Source: Noviherbaspirillum suwonense (GTDB lineage Bacteria > Pseudomonadota > Gammaproteobacteria > Burkholderiales > Burkholderiaceae_D). Taken from it: a DNA stretch of 64,000 nt. The notes below the pieces were generated by a model, which had not been told where the DNA came from, ran no database searches, and saw only the letters and a list, made by a program, of their open reading frames with translations. Positions 22,561-31,400 of this stretch are shown here, one piece after another (positions within the stretch are counted from its first letter, which is position 1; each line of letters opens with the position of its first letter). The position numbers and the translations under genes are program-made. The DNA is taken from contig NZ_FXUL01000017.1 of assembly GCF_900182955.1 (NCBI RefSeq), positions 62,001-126,000 on the forward strand, in the 5' to 3' direction.

Positions 22561-22919
22561 AAGCGCGGCCGGAGCGAAAGTTCTGGTTCCGGCTCGCGCT
22601 ACAGCTGGGCATGTCAGTACGCCAGGCGCAACGGGAAATCGACAGCGCCGAGTTCAACGAATGGATGGCCTATTACTCGCTGGAGCCATTCGGCGAGCAG
22701 ATCGCCGACATCCGGCACGGCATTGCGGTTTCGACCCTGGCCAACATCAACCGGGACGCGAAGCAGCGCCGGGAGCCATACGAAGTTTCGGACTTCGTGC
22801 CCTGGCATGAGGACAACCGGAGGCCGAAGGGCGAAACGGCAATTCTGCTGGAAGACCCGGAGCAGCAGACCGAAGCAATGATCAACGCGATGTTCGGCGG
22901 CAGCGTCCTCCGAGCGTGA
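22219..22919 (+). CDS. Tail assembly chaperone, -1 frameshift product (gpG-T-like)
   Basis: A -1 slip at 22551-22557 joins the 113-codon short form to a downstream frame entered at 22557, giving about 233 residues. The added 120 residues begin LKARPERKFWFRLALQLGM and contain SVRQAQREIDSAEFNEWMAY followed by YSLEPFGE, the DUF4035/T-type sequence found as the second half of tail chaperones. This frame has no start codon with a ribosome site at the junction (an ATG lies inside at about 22612). The slip site, stop position and domain content together make frameshifting the best explanation. Confidence 0.85.
22551..22557 (+). promoter_or_regulatory. Programmed -1 ribosomal frameshift site
   Basis: A AAA AAC in the correct X XXY YYZ phase of the chaperone reading frame, immediately followed by the TAA stop (22558-22560). 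Downstream sequence is GC-rich and could fold, but no defined pseudoknot was worked out. Confidence 0.85.
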
Positions 22920-22933
22920 AAGCACCACATCTC

Positions 22934-22958
22934 AACCCGCCCGCTGATGCGGGTTTTT
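22934..22958 (+). terminator. Stem-loop with T-run before the tail tube gene
   Basis: AACCCGC and GCGGGTT around a short loop, followed by TTTTTCTTTT. It lies 18 bases before the tail tube ATG and must be read through in late transcription. Confidence 0.65.
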
Positions 22959-22976
22959 CTTTTAAGGACCATCACC

Positions 22977-23615
22977 ATGCCGTCTACCGCATTTTCCTCG
23001 CAAGGCACCGTCATCAGCGTCGGCACCACCGCCGGCGCCGCGAACCCGCTCACCAGCATTTCTGCCACCAGCCCGGCCATCGTCACCGATTCGGGCCACG
23101 GCTTCGTGAACGGCGACGTCGTCACGCTGTCCGGCATCGTCGGCACCATGTCCGTGCTCAACGGCCAGTCCTTCGTCGTCTCGAACTCGACCCCGAATGC
23201 GTACGCGCTGTTCGGCTCGGATGCCACCGGCCTGGCCTACACGTCCGGCGGCACCGCAACGCCATTGAACTGGGCGCCCATCGCCAACGTGAAGTCGTAC
23301 AGCGGCTTCGACGGGTCCGCATCCGAGATCGACGTGACGAACCTGTCCAGCATCGCCAAGGAAAAGCGCCTCGGCCTGCAGGACTTCGGCTCGTTCAGTT
23401 TCGACATCAACCCGGACTTCAGCGATGCTGGCCAGAACGCCCTGCGCGCTGCGAAGGCGGCCGGCTCGATCAAGAACTTCCGGGTTGCTTACCCTAACGG
23501 CAAGGCGGCTTCGTTCTCGGGCTTCGTCAAGTCCATGCCAGAGCAGGGCGGCGTGGATGGCGTACACTCGGGCTCGGTTTCCATCACCGTGAGCGGAGCG
23601 GTCGTCGTCGCGTAA
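22977..23615 (+). CDS. Major tail (tube) protein with an inserted FCCH-like domain
   Basis: 212 residues from the ATG with AAGGA upstream. The C-terminal two thirds (NVKSYSGFDGSASEIDVTNL, SSIAKEKRLGLQDFGSFSFD, NPDFSDAGQNALRAAKAAG, FSGFVKSMPEQGGVDG) are a standard siphovirus tube protein. Residues about 20-80 hold an inserted module, SATSPAIVTDSGHGFVNGDV, VTLSGIVGTMSVLNGQSFVV and NAYALFGSDATG ending in TSGG. This matches a widespread phage domain resembling the E1 FCCH fold. It would decorate the tail surface. The tube gene follows the chaperone pair, whereas in lambda it precedes it. Confidence 0.85.
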   Translation: MPSTAFSSQGTVISVGTTAGAANPLTSISATSPAIVTDSGHGFVNGDVVTLSGIVGTMSVLNGQSFVVSNSTPNAYALFGSDATGLAYTSGGTATPLNWAPIANVKSYSGFDGSASEIDVTNLSSIAKEKRLGLQDFGSFSFDINPDFSDAGQNALRAAKAAGSIKNFRVAYPNGKAASFSGFVKSMPEQGGVDGVHSGSVSITVSGAVVVA

Positions 23616-23626
23616 TCCATCGTCGG

Positions 23627-23651
23627 CCCCGTCGTTTACCTGGCGGGGTTT
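23627..23651 (+). terminator. Terminator-like hairpin after the tail tube gene
   Basis: CCCCG (23627-23631) and CGGGG (23644-23648) followed by TTT. A weak terminator, upstream of the inserted secreted-protein gene. Confidence 0.45.
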
Positions 23652-23689
23652 ACCTGTCATTATTTCCTTTCAATAACATTGGAGGGGAA

Positions 23690-24466
23690 ATGTTTCCACG
23701 ACTGGCACTATCGATTTTTGTAGTTGCGGCCTTTGTCTCCGCTAATGGACAAGCAGAAGTGCAAAAAGTCCAAGGCAAAAGATCGGCGAAAGCGGTTGAA
23801 ACTGCATCGGAAAAAAAGGCGCCGGCGTACGGTGAGATTTTCGATTTCCGTGGCATTAAGCTCGGCATGACGCAGGCGGAATTCAAAGCCGCTGAAATCC
23901 CCAAAGAAGCCGTACCATCTGCGCCAATTCAAATCCCGGGGATGAGACAGCAAGTTGTTTCATCCAAAGCTGAGTGCACAAATGACGAAGGCGCGGCAGA
24001 TACCGTAAAGCTATTTGTGCGAGATAAAGATATTGGCGTAACGGAGTGCGCCTGGGTGATCCGTGAAGAATCCTATTCCACGTCTGCCAGGAAATCGCCG
24101 CTATATGCCGCTGGGGCAGGAGTTAAAGATTATCGATTTAGGTTTATCGCGCTGCCTGGTGAAGAGCCGAAATTATTTTCTATTGAGCTTGAAACGCGCG
24201 CCAATAGGCACCAAGAACTCGTTGATGCGCTTACGACAAAATTCGGGCCGCCGGCAGAATCGGAAAATGGCACCGTGCAAAACCGAATGGGAGCCACGTT
24301 TGAAAATAACACTGTGGTATGGGAGAACGCTACAGGCCAAATAAAAGTACTACAGAGAGCTCTCGATATAGAGACTGGGCTGACCTTCTTTTACTTAAAA
24401 ACCCATTTCGTATATTTTGCAAAACTTGCGAAAGATAAAAAAGAAAAGAATGGCCCTGGGGTTTAA
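23690..24466 (+). CDS. Secreted protein of unknown function inserted in the tail operon (moron)
   Basis: 258 residues; strong GGAGGGG upstream. The N-terminus MFPRLALSIFVVAAFVSANG followed by QAE is a signal peptide. The mature part includes FRGIKLGMTQAEFKAAEIPK (a GIxLGMTxxEF motif seen in small periplasmic proteins), two Cys (SKAECTND, GVTECAWVI) that could form a disulfide, and a mixed alpha/beta region to the Lys-rich end. AT content is clearly higher than in the tail genes. Hairpins flank it on both sides (23627-23651; 24486-24509). A lysogenic-conversion cassette is the likeliest status; the activity is not recognised. Confidence 0.7.
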   Translation: MFPRLALSIFVVAAFVSANGQAEVQKVQGKRSAKAVETASEKKAPAYGEIFDFRGIKLGMTQAEFKAAEIPKEAVPSAPIQIPGMRQQVVSSKAECTNDEGAADTVKLFVRDKDIGVTECAWVIREESYSTSARKSPLYAAGAGVKDYRFRFIALPGEEPKLFSIELETRANRHQELVDALTTKFGPPAESENGTVQNRMGATFENNTVVWENATGQIKVLQRALDIETGLTFFYLKTHFVYFAKLAKDKKEKNGPGV

Positions 24467-24485
24467 ATAAAACCAAACCAACTTA

Positions 24486-24509
24486 GCCCGCTTACGAGCG
24501 GGTTTTTTT
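24486..24509 (+). terminator. Rho-independent terminator before the tape measure gene
   Basis: CCCGC/GCGGG stem with a six-base loop and seven T. It lies 12 bases before the tape measure start codon. Confidence 0.75.
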
Positions 24510-24520
24510 ATGGGAAAAAC

Positions 24521-26902
24521 ATGGCATCACTCGGAAAACTGACGGTCGAATTGGAAGCCAATATGGCCAAGTTCCAATCGGAAATGACCAAATCGGCTTA
24601 CATCACCGAGCAGGCCATGAACAAGATGGCGGCCGGCGCCGACCTGGCAAAGACTGCGATCAAGGGCTTGGCAGCCGGGCTTGTCGCAGGACTGGCTGCC
24701 AATGGGTTGAGCGCTGTCACGACCGCAATCAACAGCACCATCGACTCATTCGCAAAGCTGGACGACATGACGCAGAAGACTGGCGCCTCGGTCGAGGGCC
24801 TGTCGAAGCTGTCGAAGGTCGCGGTGACGTTCGGGCAAGATTTCGGCGAAGTGGATGCCGCACTGGTGAAGCTGGCTAAGGGCATGAACGGCGTCGACGA
24901 GGAAGGCAGCAAGGTCAAGGCCGGGCTGGAAGCGATCGGCATTTCGACCAAAGACCTCAAGTCGCAAGATCCAGGCGAGGTCTTTGTCCAGGTGGCGCGC
25001 AAGCTCCAAGAGTACAAAGACGGCGCATCCAAGACAGCCCTCGTCATAGACGTGCTTGGAAAGTCGGCCGCCAATCTGCTGCCATACATGAATGACGTGG
25101 CGGATAACATCGACCGATTCAAAGGAATTTCTTCTGAGGCGGCGGCCAGCGCGGCGGCATATCAAGATCAGCTCGGCCTGTTGAGAGGTCGCCACACCGA
25201 GCTTGTGCAGTCTATCGTCGGGGCTGCCTTGCCGGCCATGCTTGACTTCACAAAGGCGTTGCTCGACTCGAAAGAGGAGGGGAAAAAGCTTTTCGCAGAC
25301 GACTCTATTACAAAGTGGGCGGACCTTGGCGCGAAAGCTGCCGCCTACATGGTGGACAGTTTCACTCGCGCCATTTCAATCATCCAGATGACCGGATCCA
25401 CCATCGCGGGCGTCCTCTCCAGCGTAGCCCTGGCGGTGAAGGGAGATTTCAGCGGCGCCAGCGCGGCATTCGGCGCCACCGGGAAGGAGCTGCAAGCCAA
25501 CTTCGATTCTTTTATGCAGAAGAAAACGATGATGCAGCGAGTGACGGAAGAAATCGCCGGCCGCCCAGACCGCGCCAGATCCAAGGAAGAGGATTCACGA
25601 GATTCCGCCATGATGAACGCGCTTGGCTTTAAAAGCGGGAAAAAGGATTTGCCCTACACAAGCCCGAAAGCCGCCGGCGCGGCTGGCGCTACCGATGACC
25701 CGGCCCGCAAGCAGCGCGACCTCGCGGTAAAACAAATCGAAAATGCCCTGGCCGCCGAGCGGGACGCCATCAAGTTCCACGACGATTACATCAGCGAGCT
25801 GCGCAGCCAGGATCTGATCGACTACAAGACGTATGACGCCGAAAAGCAGGCATCGCGCGATGCGGACCTGGCCTCTGCCGTTTCCGCGTACGACAAGGAG
25901 ATTGCGGTCCTGCAGGCATACAAAGCCAAGACCGACAAGCTCAAGGAAAGGGCCGACGCTGACCTGAAGATCGAGGAAGTGCGCGGCAAGAAGGACAAGG
26001 CCATCCAGGACGCCAGCCAGAAGACCGTCATGGCGACCCTGGAGCAGACGCGCGCGCAGAGCGAACTGAAGAAGGTCATGGATGACTGGAACCGGCAACA
26101 GTCGCAGAGCCTGGACCAGATGCAGGCCGAGGTCGACATGATGGGCATGTCACAGGTGGAAATCGCCAAGCTGATCGCCGCGCGTCGCATCCTGCTGGAT
26201 GTCGAGGAGCAGATCCGCCGCGCCAAGGAAAAGGGCGATGTCTCGGATGAATCCCTGGACGGCTACCGCAAGCAGGCGGCTGCTGCCATCAAGCGCAGCA
26301 ACGAGATTTACGACGCCGGCGACAAGAAGGCCAAAGATCCGTACTTCAACCTGACCGAATCCCTGCGCCGGTACGGTGAGGAAGCGCAGAACGTAGGCCA
26401 GCAGATCGGCAGCGCGATGACCAATGCGTTCCGCGGCGCAGAGGATGCGCTGGTGACTTTTGCGATGACCGGCAAGTTTGCCTTCGGCGACCTGGCGAAA
26501 TCGATCCTGGCCGACCTGGTGCGCATCCAGGCGAAGAATCTGGTTGTTGCGCTGGCCGGTTCTGGCGGCACGGCAGGCGGCGGCATCATCGGCTCCCTGT
26601 TCGCCAACATTGCCGGGGCGCGGGCGGATGGCGGTCCTGTAAACGGTGGCAGCAGCTACATAGTTGGTGAGCGCGGACCGGAGGTGTTCAAAGCGCCATC
26701 GTCCGGCACGATCATCCCTAATGAGGCTCTGCAAGGCGGCAGCAGCTCCATGCCTAGCATCATCATCCACCAGACCAACCACATCGACAGCCGGACCGAC
26801 CAAGGTGCGATTGCTCAGATCATGCAGCGGACAAAGGCAGAGACCAAGGCTGAAATCACGCGCGAAATGCAGCGCAGCCGCAACGCATATTCGAGGGCTT
26901 AA
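24521..26902 (+). CDS. Tail tape measure protein (lambda gpH-like)
   Basis: 793 residues. The N-terminus (MASLGKLTVELEANMAKFQS, then EMTKSAYITEQAMNKMAAGA) is the usual tape-measure opening. A hydrophobic stretch, AIKGLAAGLVAGLAANGLSA, lies near residue 50. The middle is long and helical with charged coiled coils (residues about 400-620). The C-terminus has the lambda-type domain: AFRGAEDALVTFAMTGKFAF, GDLAKSILADLVRIQAKNLV, ADGGPVNGGSSYIVGERGPE. The protein sets tail length and helps DNA ejection; the length predicts a tail of roughly 110-120 nm by the usual 1.5 A per residue rule. Confidence 0.95.
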   Translation: MASLGKLTVELEANMAKFQSEMTKSAYITEQAMNKMAAGADLAKTAIKGLAAGLVAGLAANGLSAVTTAINSTIDSFAKLDDMTQKTGASVEGLSKLSKVAVTFGQDFGEVDAALVKLAKGMNGVDEEGSKVKAGLEAIGISTKDLKSQDPGEVFVQVARKLQEYKDGASKTALVIDVLGKSAANLLPYMNDVADNIDRFKGISSEAAASAAAYQDQLGLLRGRHTELVQSIVGAALPAMLDFTKALLDSKEEGKKLFADDSITKWADLGAKAAAYMVDSFTRAISIIQMTGSTIAGVLSSVALAVKGDFSGASAAFGATGKELQANFDSFMQKKTMMQRVTEEIAGRPDRARSKEEDSRDSAMMNALGFKSGKKDLPYTSPKAAGAAGATDDPARKQRDLAVKQIENALAAERDAIKFHDDYISELRSQDLIDYKTYDAEKQASRDADLASAVSAYDKEIAVLQAYKAKTDKLKERADADLKIEEVRGKKDKAIQDASQKTVMATLEQTRAQSELKKVMDDWNRQQSQSLDQMQAEVDMMGMSQVEIAKLIAARRILLDVEEQIRRAKEKGDVSDESLDGYRKQAAAAIKRSNEIYDAGDKKAKDPYFNLTESLRRYGEEAQNVGQQIGSAMTNAFRGAEDALVTFAMTGKFAFGDLAKSILADLVRIQAKNLVVALAGSGGTAGGGIIGSLFANIAGARADGGPVNGGSSYIVGERGPEVFKAPSSGTIIPNEALQGGSSSMPSIIIHQTNHIDSRTDQGAIAQIMQRTKAETKAEITREMQRSRNAYSRA

Positions 26903-27483
26903 TGGCGATTCTCACTTTCCCGTCGATTATCCCGACCCGTGCGACCTGGGGGCTGAAGTCCATCACCGAGGCATTCACGTCGCCGCTCAACGGCACAACC
27001 CAGACCAGCGGCCGCCCCGGCAGCCGCTGGAAGGTGACGCTGGAGTTCGAGAGCATGAACCTGTCGCAGGGCGCCACGCTGGACGGCTGGCTGGCCGGCA
27101 TGGATGGCATGTCGAACCGCACGAACATCTATCCGCATCACCGGCCCGGCACCGGCGCCACCGCCACGGTCAACGGCGCCAGCCAGGTCGGCTCGACGCT
27201 CAACATCAACTGCGCCGCCAACCGTGTCTTTGCTGCGGGTGACTTCTTCTCCGTCAATGGCGAACTGAAGATGATCACCGCGTCGACCGTGGCGAACGGC
27301 ACCGGCCAGGCCACGCTGGCATTTTCGCCCATGCTGCGCGCCTCGCCGACCAGCGGATCGAACGTCGTCTTTACCCAGCCGACCGTGCAGATGATGCTCG
27401 CGCAGGATGAATACGGCGTCACGCGCGTGCCCGGCCCGCTCTACGAAAACATCACGATCTCCATGATGGAAGTCTTTCAATGA
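26902..27483 (+). CDS. Minor tail protein, 193 aa
   Basis: TAATG overlap with the tape measure stop. The product has beta-rich segments: MAILTFPSIIPTRATWGLKS, FTSPLNGTTQTSGRPGSRWK, VTLEFESMNLSQGATLDGWL, then an internal module with NCAANRVFAAGDFFSVNGEL. The pattern 'F.SPLNG..QT..RPG..W' is seen in tail tip proteins of related siphophages. A distal tail role is likely from position; the exact family was not established. Confidence 0.7.
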   Translation: MAILTFPSIIPTRATWGLKSITEAFTSPLNGTTQTSGRPGSRWKVTLEFESMNLSQGATLDGWLAGMDGMSNRTNIYPHHRPGTGATATVNGASQVGSTLNINCAANRVFAAGDFFSVNGELKMITASTVANGTGQATLAFSPMLRASPTSGSNVVFTQPTVQMMLAQDEYGVTRVPGPLYENITISMMEVFQ

Positions 27484-28037
27484 CACACCCGCTTGATGCG
27501 AACCAGTCCGCGGCGCTGGCGGCCAGCCACATCGAGGGCATCGCCTTCGTGCAACTGGACTTCACGACCACGCTGCGCCTGTCGACCCTGCCCTACAACT
27601 TCAGCTGGAACGGCTTTAACTGGATCGGCACCGGCACGCTCGGCGCCATCTCGTCGATCGGCGAGAACGTGGACCTGCAGGCGCAGGGCGTGTCGCTGTC
27701 GCTGTCGGGCATCGCGCCGTCGCTCATTTCCACCGCGCTGGGCGAGCAGTACCAGGGCAAGCCGTGCCAGATATGGTTCTGCCCGCTCAATCCCGACACC
27801 GGGCAGCTGATCGGCACGCCGATCCGCATCTTTTCCGGCCGCATCGACACGATGGATATCGAGGTTGGCGAGCGGGCCACCCTCACGCTGACCGCAGAGG
27901 GAAAGCTGATCGACTTCTTCCGCCCGCGCGTGTCGCGTTACACCGACGCCGAGCAGCAGCTGCGGTATCCAGGCGACCTGGGGCTGCAGTATGTCAATTC
28001 GCTCATCGAAGCACAAGTGATCTGGGGCCGCGCATGA
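27480..28037 (+). CDS. DUF2163-family tail tip protein
   Basis: 185 residues. Features include the start HIEGIAFVQLDFTTTLRLST, FNWIGTGTLGAISSIGENVD, LQAQGVSLSLSGIAPSLIST, GEQYQGKPCQIWFCPLNPD and RIFSGRIDTMDIEVGERATL. These match the DUF2163-type proteins between tape measure and tip genes in gene transfer agents and siphophages. Overlaps both neighbours by four bases. Confidence 0.8.
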   Translation: MTHPLDANQSAALAASHIEGIAFVQLDFTTTLRLSTLPYNFSWNGFNWIGTGTLGAISSIGENVDLQAQGVSLSLSGIAPSLISTALGEQYQGKPCQIWFCPLNPDTGQLIGTPIRIFSGRIDTMDIEVGERATLTLTAEGKLIDFFRPRVSRYTDAEQQLRYPGDLGLQYVNSLIEAQVIWGRA

Positions 28038-28429
28038 ACCGCATCGAAAACTGGCCGTCGCTCTTGGTCGACTTCATCGAAAGCCGCCGCGAAACTCCCT
28101 TCTCCTGGGGGCGGTCCGACTGCTGCCTGTTCGCCGCCGACGCGGTGCAGGCCATCACCGGGACCGACTTTGCAGCGCAGTGGCGCGGCACCTATAGCGA
28201 TGCCCGCGGCGCCCTGGCGCACATCGAGGCGGCTGGCGGCGTGCCGGCACTGGTCCCGTTCGAGGAAGTAGAGCCGGGCTATGCGCAGCGCGGCGACGTG
28301 GTGATGCTGGACATGGATGGGCGCGATGTGCTGGCCGTCCACCTAGGCAACGTCATCGCCGGCCAGGGGCCGGATGGTGTGACCTTCGTTCCAAACAATG
28401 CCGCCGTCAAGGCGTGGAGAACTGCATGA
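28034..28429 (+). CDS. NlpC/P60-like tail assembly protein (DUF6950-like)
   Basis: 131 residues, ATGA overlap. MNRIENWPSLLVDFIESRRE, TPFSWGRSDCCLFAADAVQA, YAQRGDVVMLDMDG and DVLAVHLGNVIAG form a compact Cys-peptidase-like fold with the potential nucleophile in SDCC and His in AVHLGN. This is the K-like position in lambda tail operons (cell wall hydrolase part of the tail tip). Peptidase activity is an inference. Confidence 0.75.
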   Translation: MNRIENWPSLLVDFIESRRETPFSWGRSDCCLFAADAVQAITGTDFAAQWRGTYSDARGALAHIEAAGGVPALVPFEEVEPGYAQRGDVVMLDMDGRDVLAVHLGNVIAGQGPDGVTFVPNNAAVKAWRTA

Positions 28430-31400
28430 TCCCGAAATTGCCAAAGCGGCAGCGACGCAAATTCAAGAAGCTGCTGGCGACGTGCGTGACCTTCGCTGCG
28501 CTGGCGACGGCATCGGGCAACCTGCAGGCCGAGCCGGTCACGGGCAGCATCGCCACGGCGCTGATGTATTTTGTCGGCTATGACACGGCTATTGCCATTG
28601 CCGCGGCTGTGGTGTCGTTCGCCGTGTCGTCCGCGCTGTCGTATGCGGTCGGCGCGATCACGCAGCCATCGACGGGCGGCTACAGCAGCAATGCGCTGTC
28701 GAACCGCACGCACATGGTCCGCTCGTCCGTCGCGCCGCGCAACATGGTCTACGGACGCTGCATGGTGTCCGGCCCGCTCGCGTTTATTGGCACGTCCAAC
28801 CGCGGCGACGGAACGAATGGCGTTGGCGGCACCACGATCAAGGGCGGCGAGAATGCTTTCCTGCACCTGGTGGTCATGCTGGCGAACCACGAGATTGACG
28901 GCGTTGAGGAAGTGTACCTGGGGGATGACCCCATCGGCTTCTCCACGATGGTCAACAACAAGCCGACCGGCGGCAAGTTCGGCAACCTCATCAATCAGGG
29001 AGATGCCATCACGACGACGTTCACGGTGCCGGCAAATTCGACTGGCATCACCTTGGGCGGCCTGGGTGCAACGTCGATTCTCGGACTGGCAGAAGTCGGC
29101 GCTACGCCAGCGGCTGCGCCAAGCGGCGGCGAAGGTGGTGTGGACGCCTTTGGCAACCCGATCCTGCCAAACGGCGGCACCGCCAGCATCGACACCGCAT
29201 TTACATTCGTCAATGCCACCACGGTCACGACGCCGGCCGTCAACAGGTCGCGCAACATGGCGATCACCTTCCTATCAAAGGGGACTCCCGCGTCCTATGT
29301 GGATTGCTATGCGCATCTAGGCAGCCCGTCGCAAACTGCCAATACGGCGCTTATCGCATCCTGTCCGGCGCAGTGGACTGCAGCGCACCGCCTACAGGGC
29401 GTCGCCTACCTGTACATCCGGCTGCTCTACAACACAAAAGTTTTCCCGAACGGCATACCGAACGTCAAGGCGATGGTGCGCGGCAAAAAAGTGCGAGATC
29501 CTCGCAGCGGCAGCTACCCCAACGACGCGCCGACATGGAAGGCGAACTATGCGCTATGCGCGATGGATTACCTGAAATCAGCAGATGGGCTGGGCTGCAC
29601 AGATGCCGACCTTGACCTGGAGCAGATCAAGGTCGCCGCAAACATTTGCGACGAAGTGGTCAATATTCGAGATCAATATGATGGTCGAGTGATTGCTGAA
29701 GGTTTGCCGTACCAGCAGTATCGCTATGAGGCGCACGGCACGCTGCTGCTGGATCACGATGTGGAGGAGAACCTGCGCAGCCTGTCGACGGCGGGCGGCG
29801 GCCCGGTGCCCTTGTTGGTGTCCGGCCGCTTCCAGATCCCTGTCGGCTACTACGGCACGCCGGTGGCGCAGGCGCTCACGGAGTCGGACCTTCGCGCGGC
29901 AGTCAAGGTGCGCCCACGCACGTCCCGGCGCGATCTGTTCAATGCGGTTGGCGGAACCTACGTCGACGGCCGTATCTCCTGGCAGCCGACAGACTTCCCG
30001 GAGGTCGCCAACAGCTTCTATCAATCGCAGGATGCCGGCGAAAAGATCCGGCGCGACGTGACGTTCCCGTTCACGACCGACGAGATCATGGCGCAGCGAC
30101 TGGCGAAGATCATGCTGGAGCGCAGCCGCCAGGGCATCACGATCGACTGGCCCGGCAAGCCGAGCTGCTTCCGCCTGTCGGTGGGCGATCTGGTGCCGGT
30201 CACGCTGGCGAAGTTCGGCTGGAATGCGAAAGTGTTCCGCGTCATCGCCTGGAGCATGGAGAGCAACGGCACCATTGACCTGGTGCTGCAGGAGGATGCA
30301 ACGGGCGTGTATGACTGGAACTACGGTCAAGCGACGACGACGGACCTGTCAAAGGACACGGATCTGCCCGACCCGTCCTACATCACGCCGGTCGGTGCGC
30401 TTACGCTGTACTCCGACAGTTCAGAGCTGGTGCGCACGGGCGACGGCACGATTGTCAGCCGGCTGCATGTGATCTGGCCGGCGTCGACTGATGCAAGCGT
30501 GGTCAACGGCGGCGAGTTCCAGGTGCAGTACAAGAAGGCATCCGAGACGTTCTGGACGCCGTGGGACAAGGTAAGCGGCGCCTTTAACGAGACATGGATC
30601 AGTCCGGTTGTCGACACGGAAACGTACTACGTGCGCGTGCGCGCGGTGAACAGCCGCGACATTGAAACGGATTGGGTCTACGCCAAGCACAAGATCATCG
30701 GCAACACTGGGGCACCACCGAATGTGTCGAACTTCACCGTTACCGTGCGCGCAGATGGAACCCGGTCATTTAGCTGGTCGACAAGCAATCAGCCGGTGAA
30801 CGTAACGACAGGTGGTGGCTATCGGCTCAAGTATCGTCCGGGCGGCAGCAATGCCGCGTGGGCAGACATGACGCCGCTACACAATGGCCTGCTGTCGCAG
30901 TCGCCGTTGCAGATCGCCGACCCGGTTGCTGGTTTTTATGATTTCGGCATCGTTGCGGTCAATGCAAGCCGCGTCGAATCCTCCACGCCTGCGATGATCA
31001 ACGACGCGACGATCGGCAAGGAGCCAGTCAGTTATGAGGCGTCGGTCAATCTCATCCCAAACAGCGATTGGCAAATGTCCAATGGCACCAGCAGCGGAGA
31101 GGCGTGCCTGTACGGATGGACGCTGACGACCAGCGATAACGGGTCGTATGCTGGTGCGGCGCGTCCAGCCGGTATGGGCCGGAATCGCACGCCATGGAAT
31201 ATCGGGCGAGGCGGAGCCTGGCTATGGCATTCCACGACGGTGGCGAATGCCAGTGGCGTTGCGCAACCACGCAGCGATGCGCCGACCGCCTCAATCTATA
31301 CGAGCGACGGACCCGGCGGGCGCTTTATGGCACCCGTTACCGCCGGCGTTATTTATGAGGCTTCGGTGTTCGTCAATCCGCATCAATGCCAGGTTGAAAT

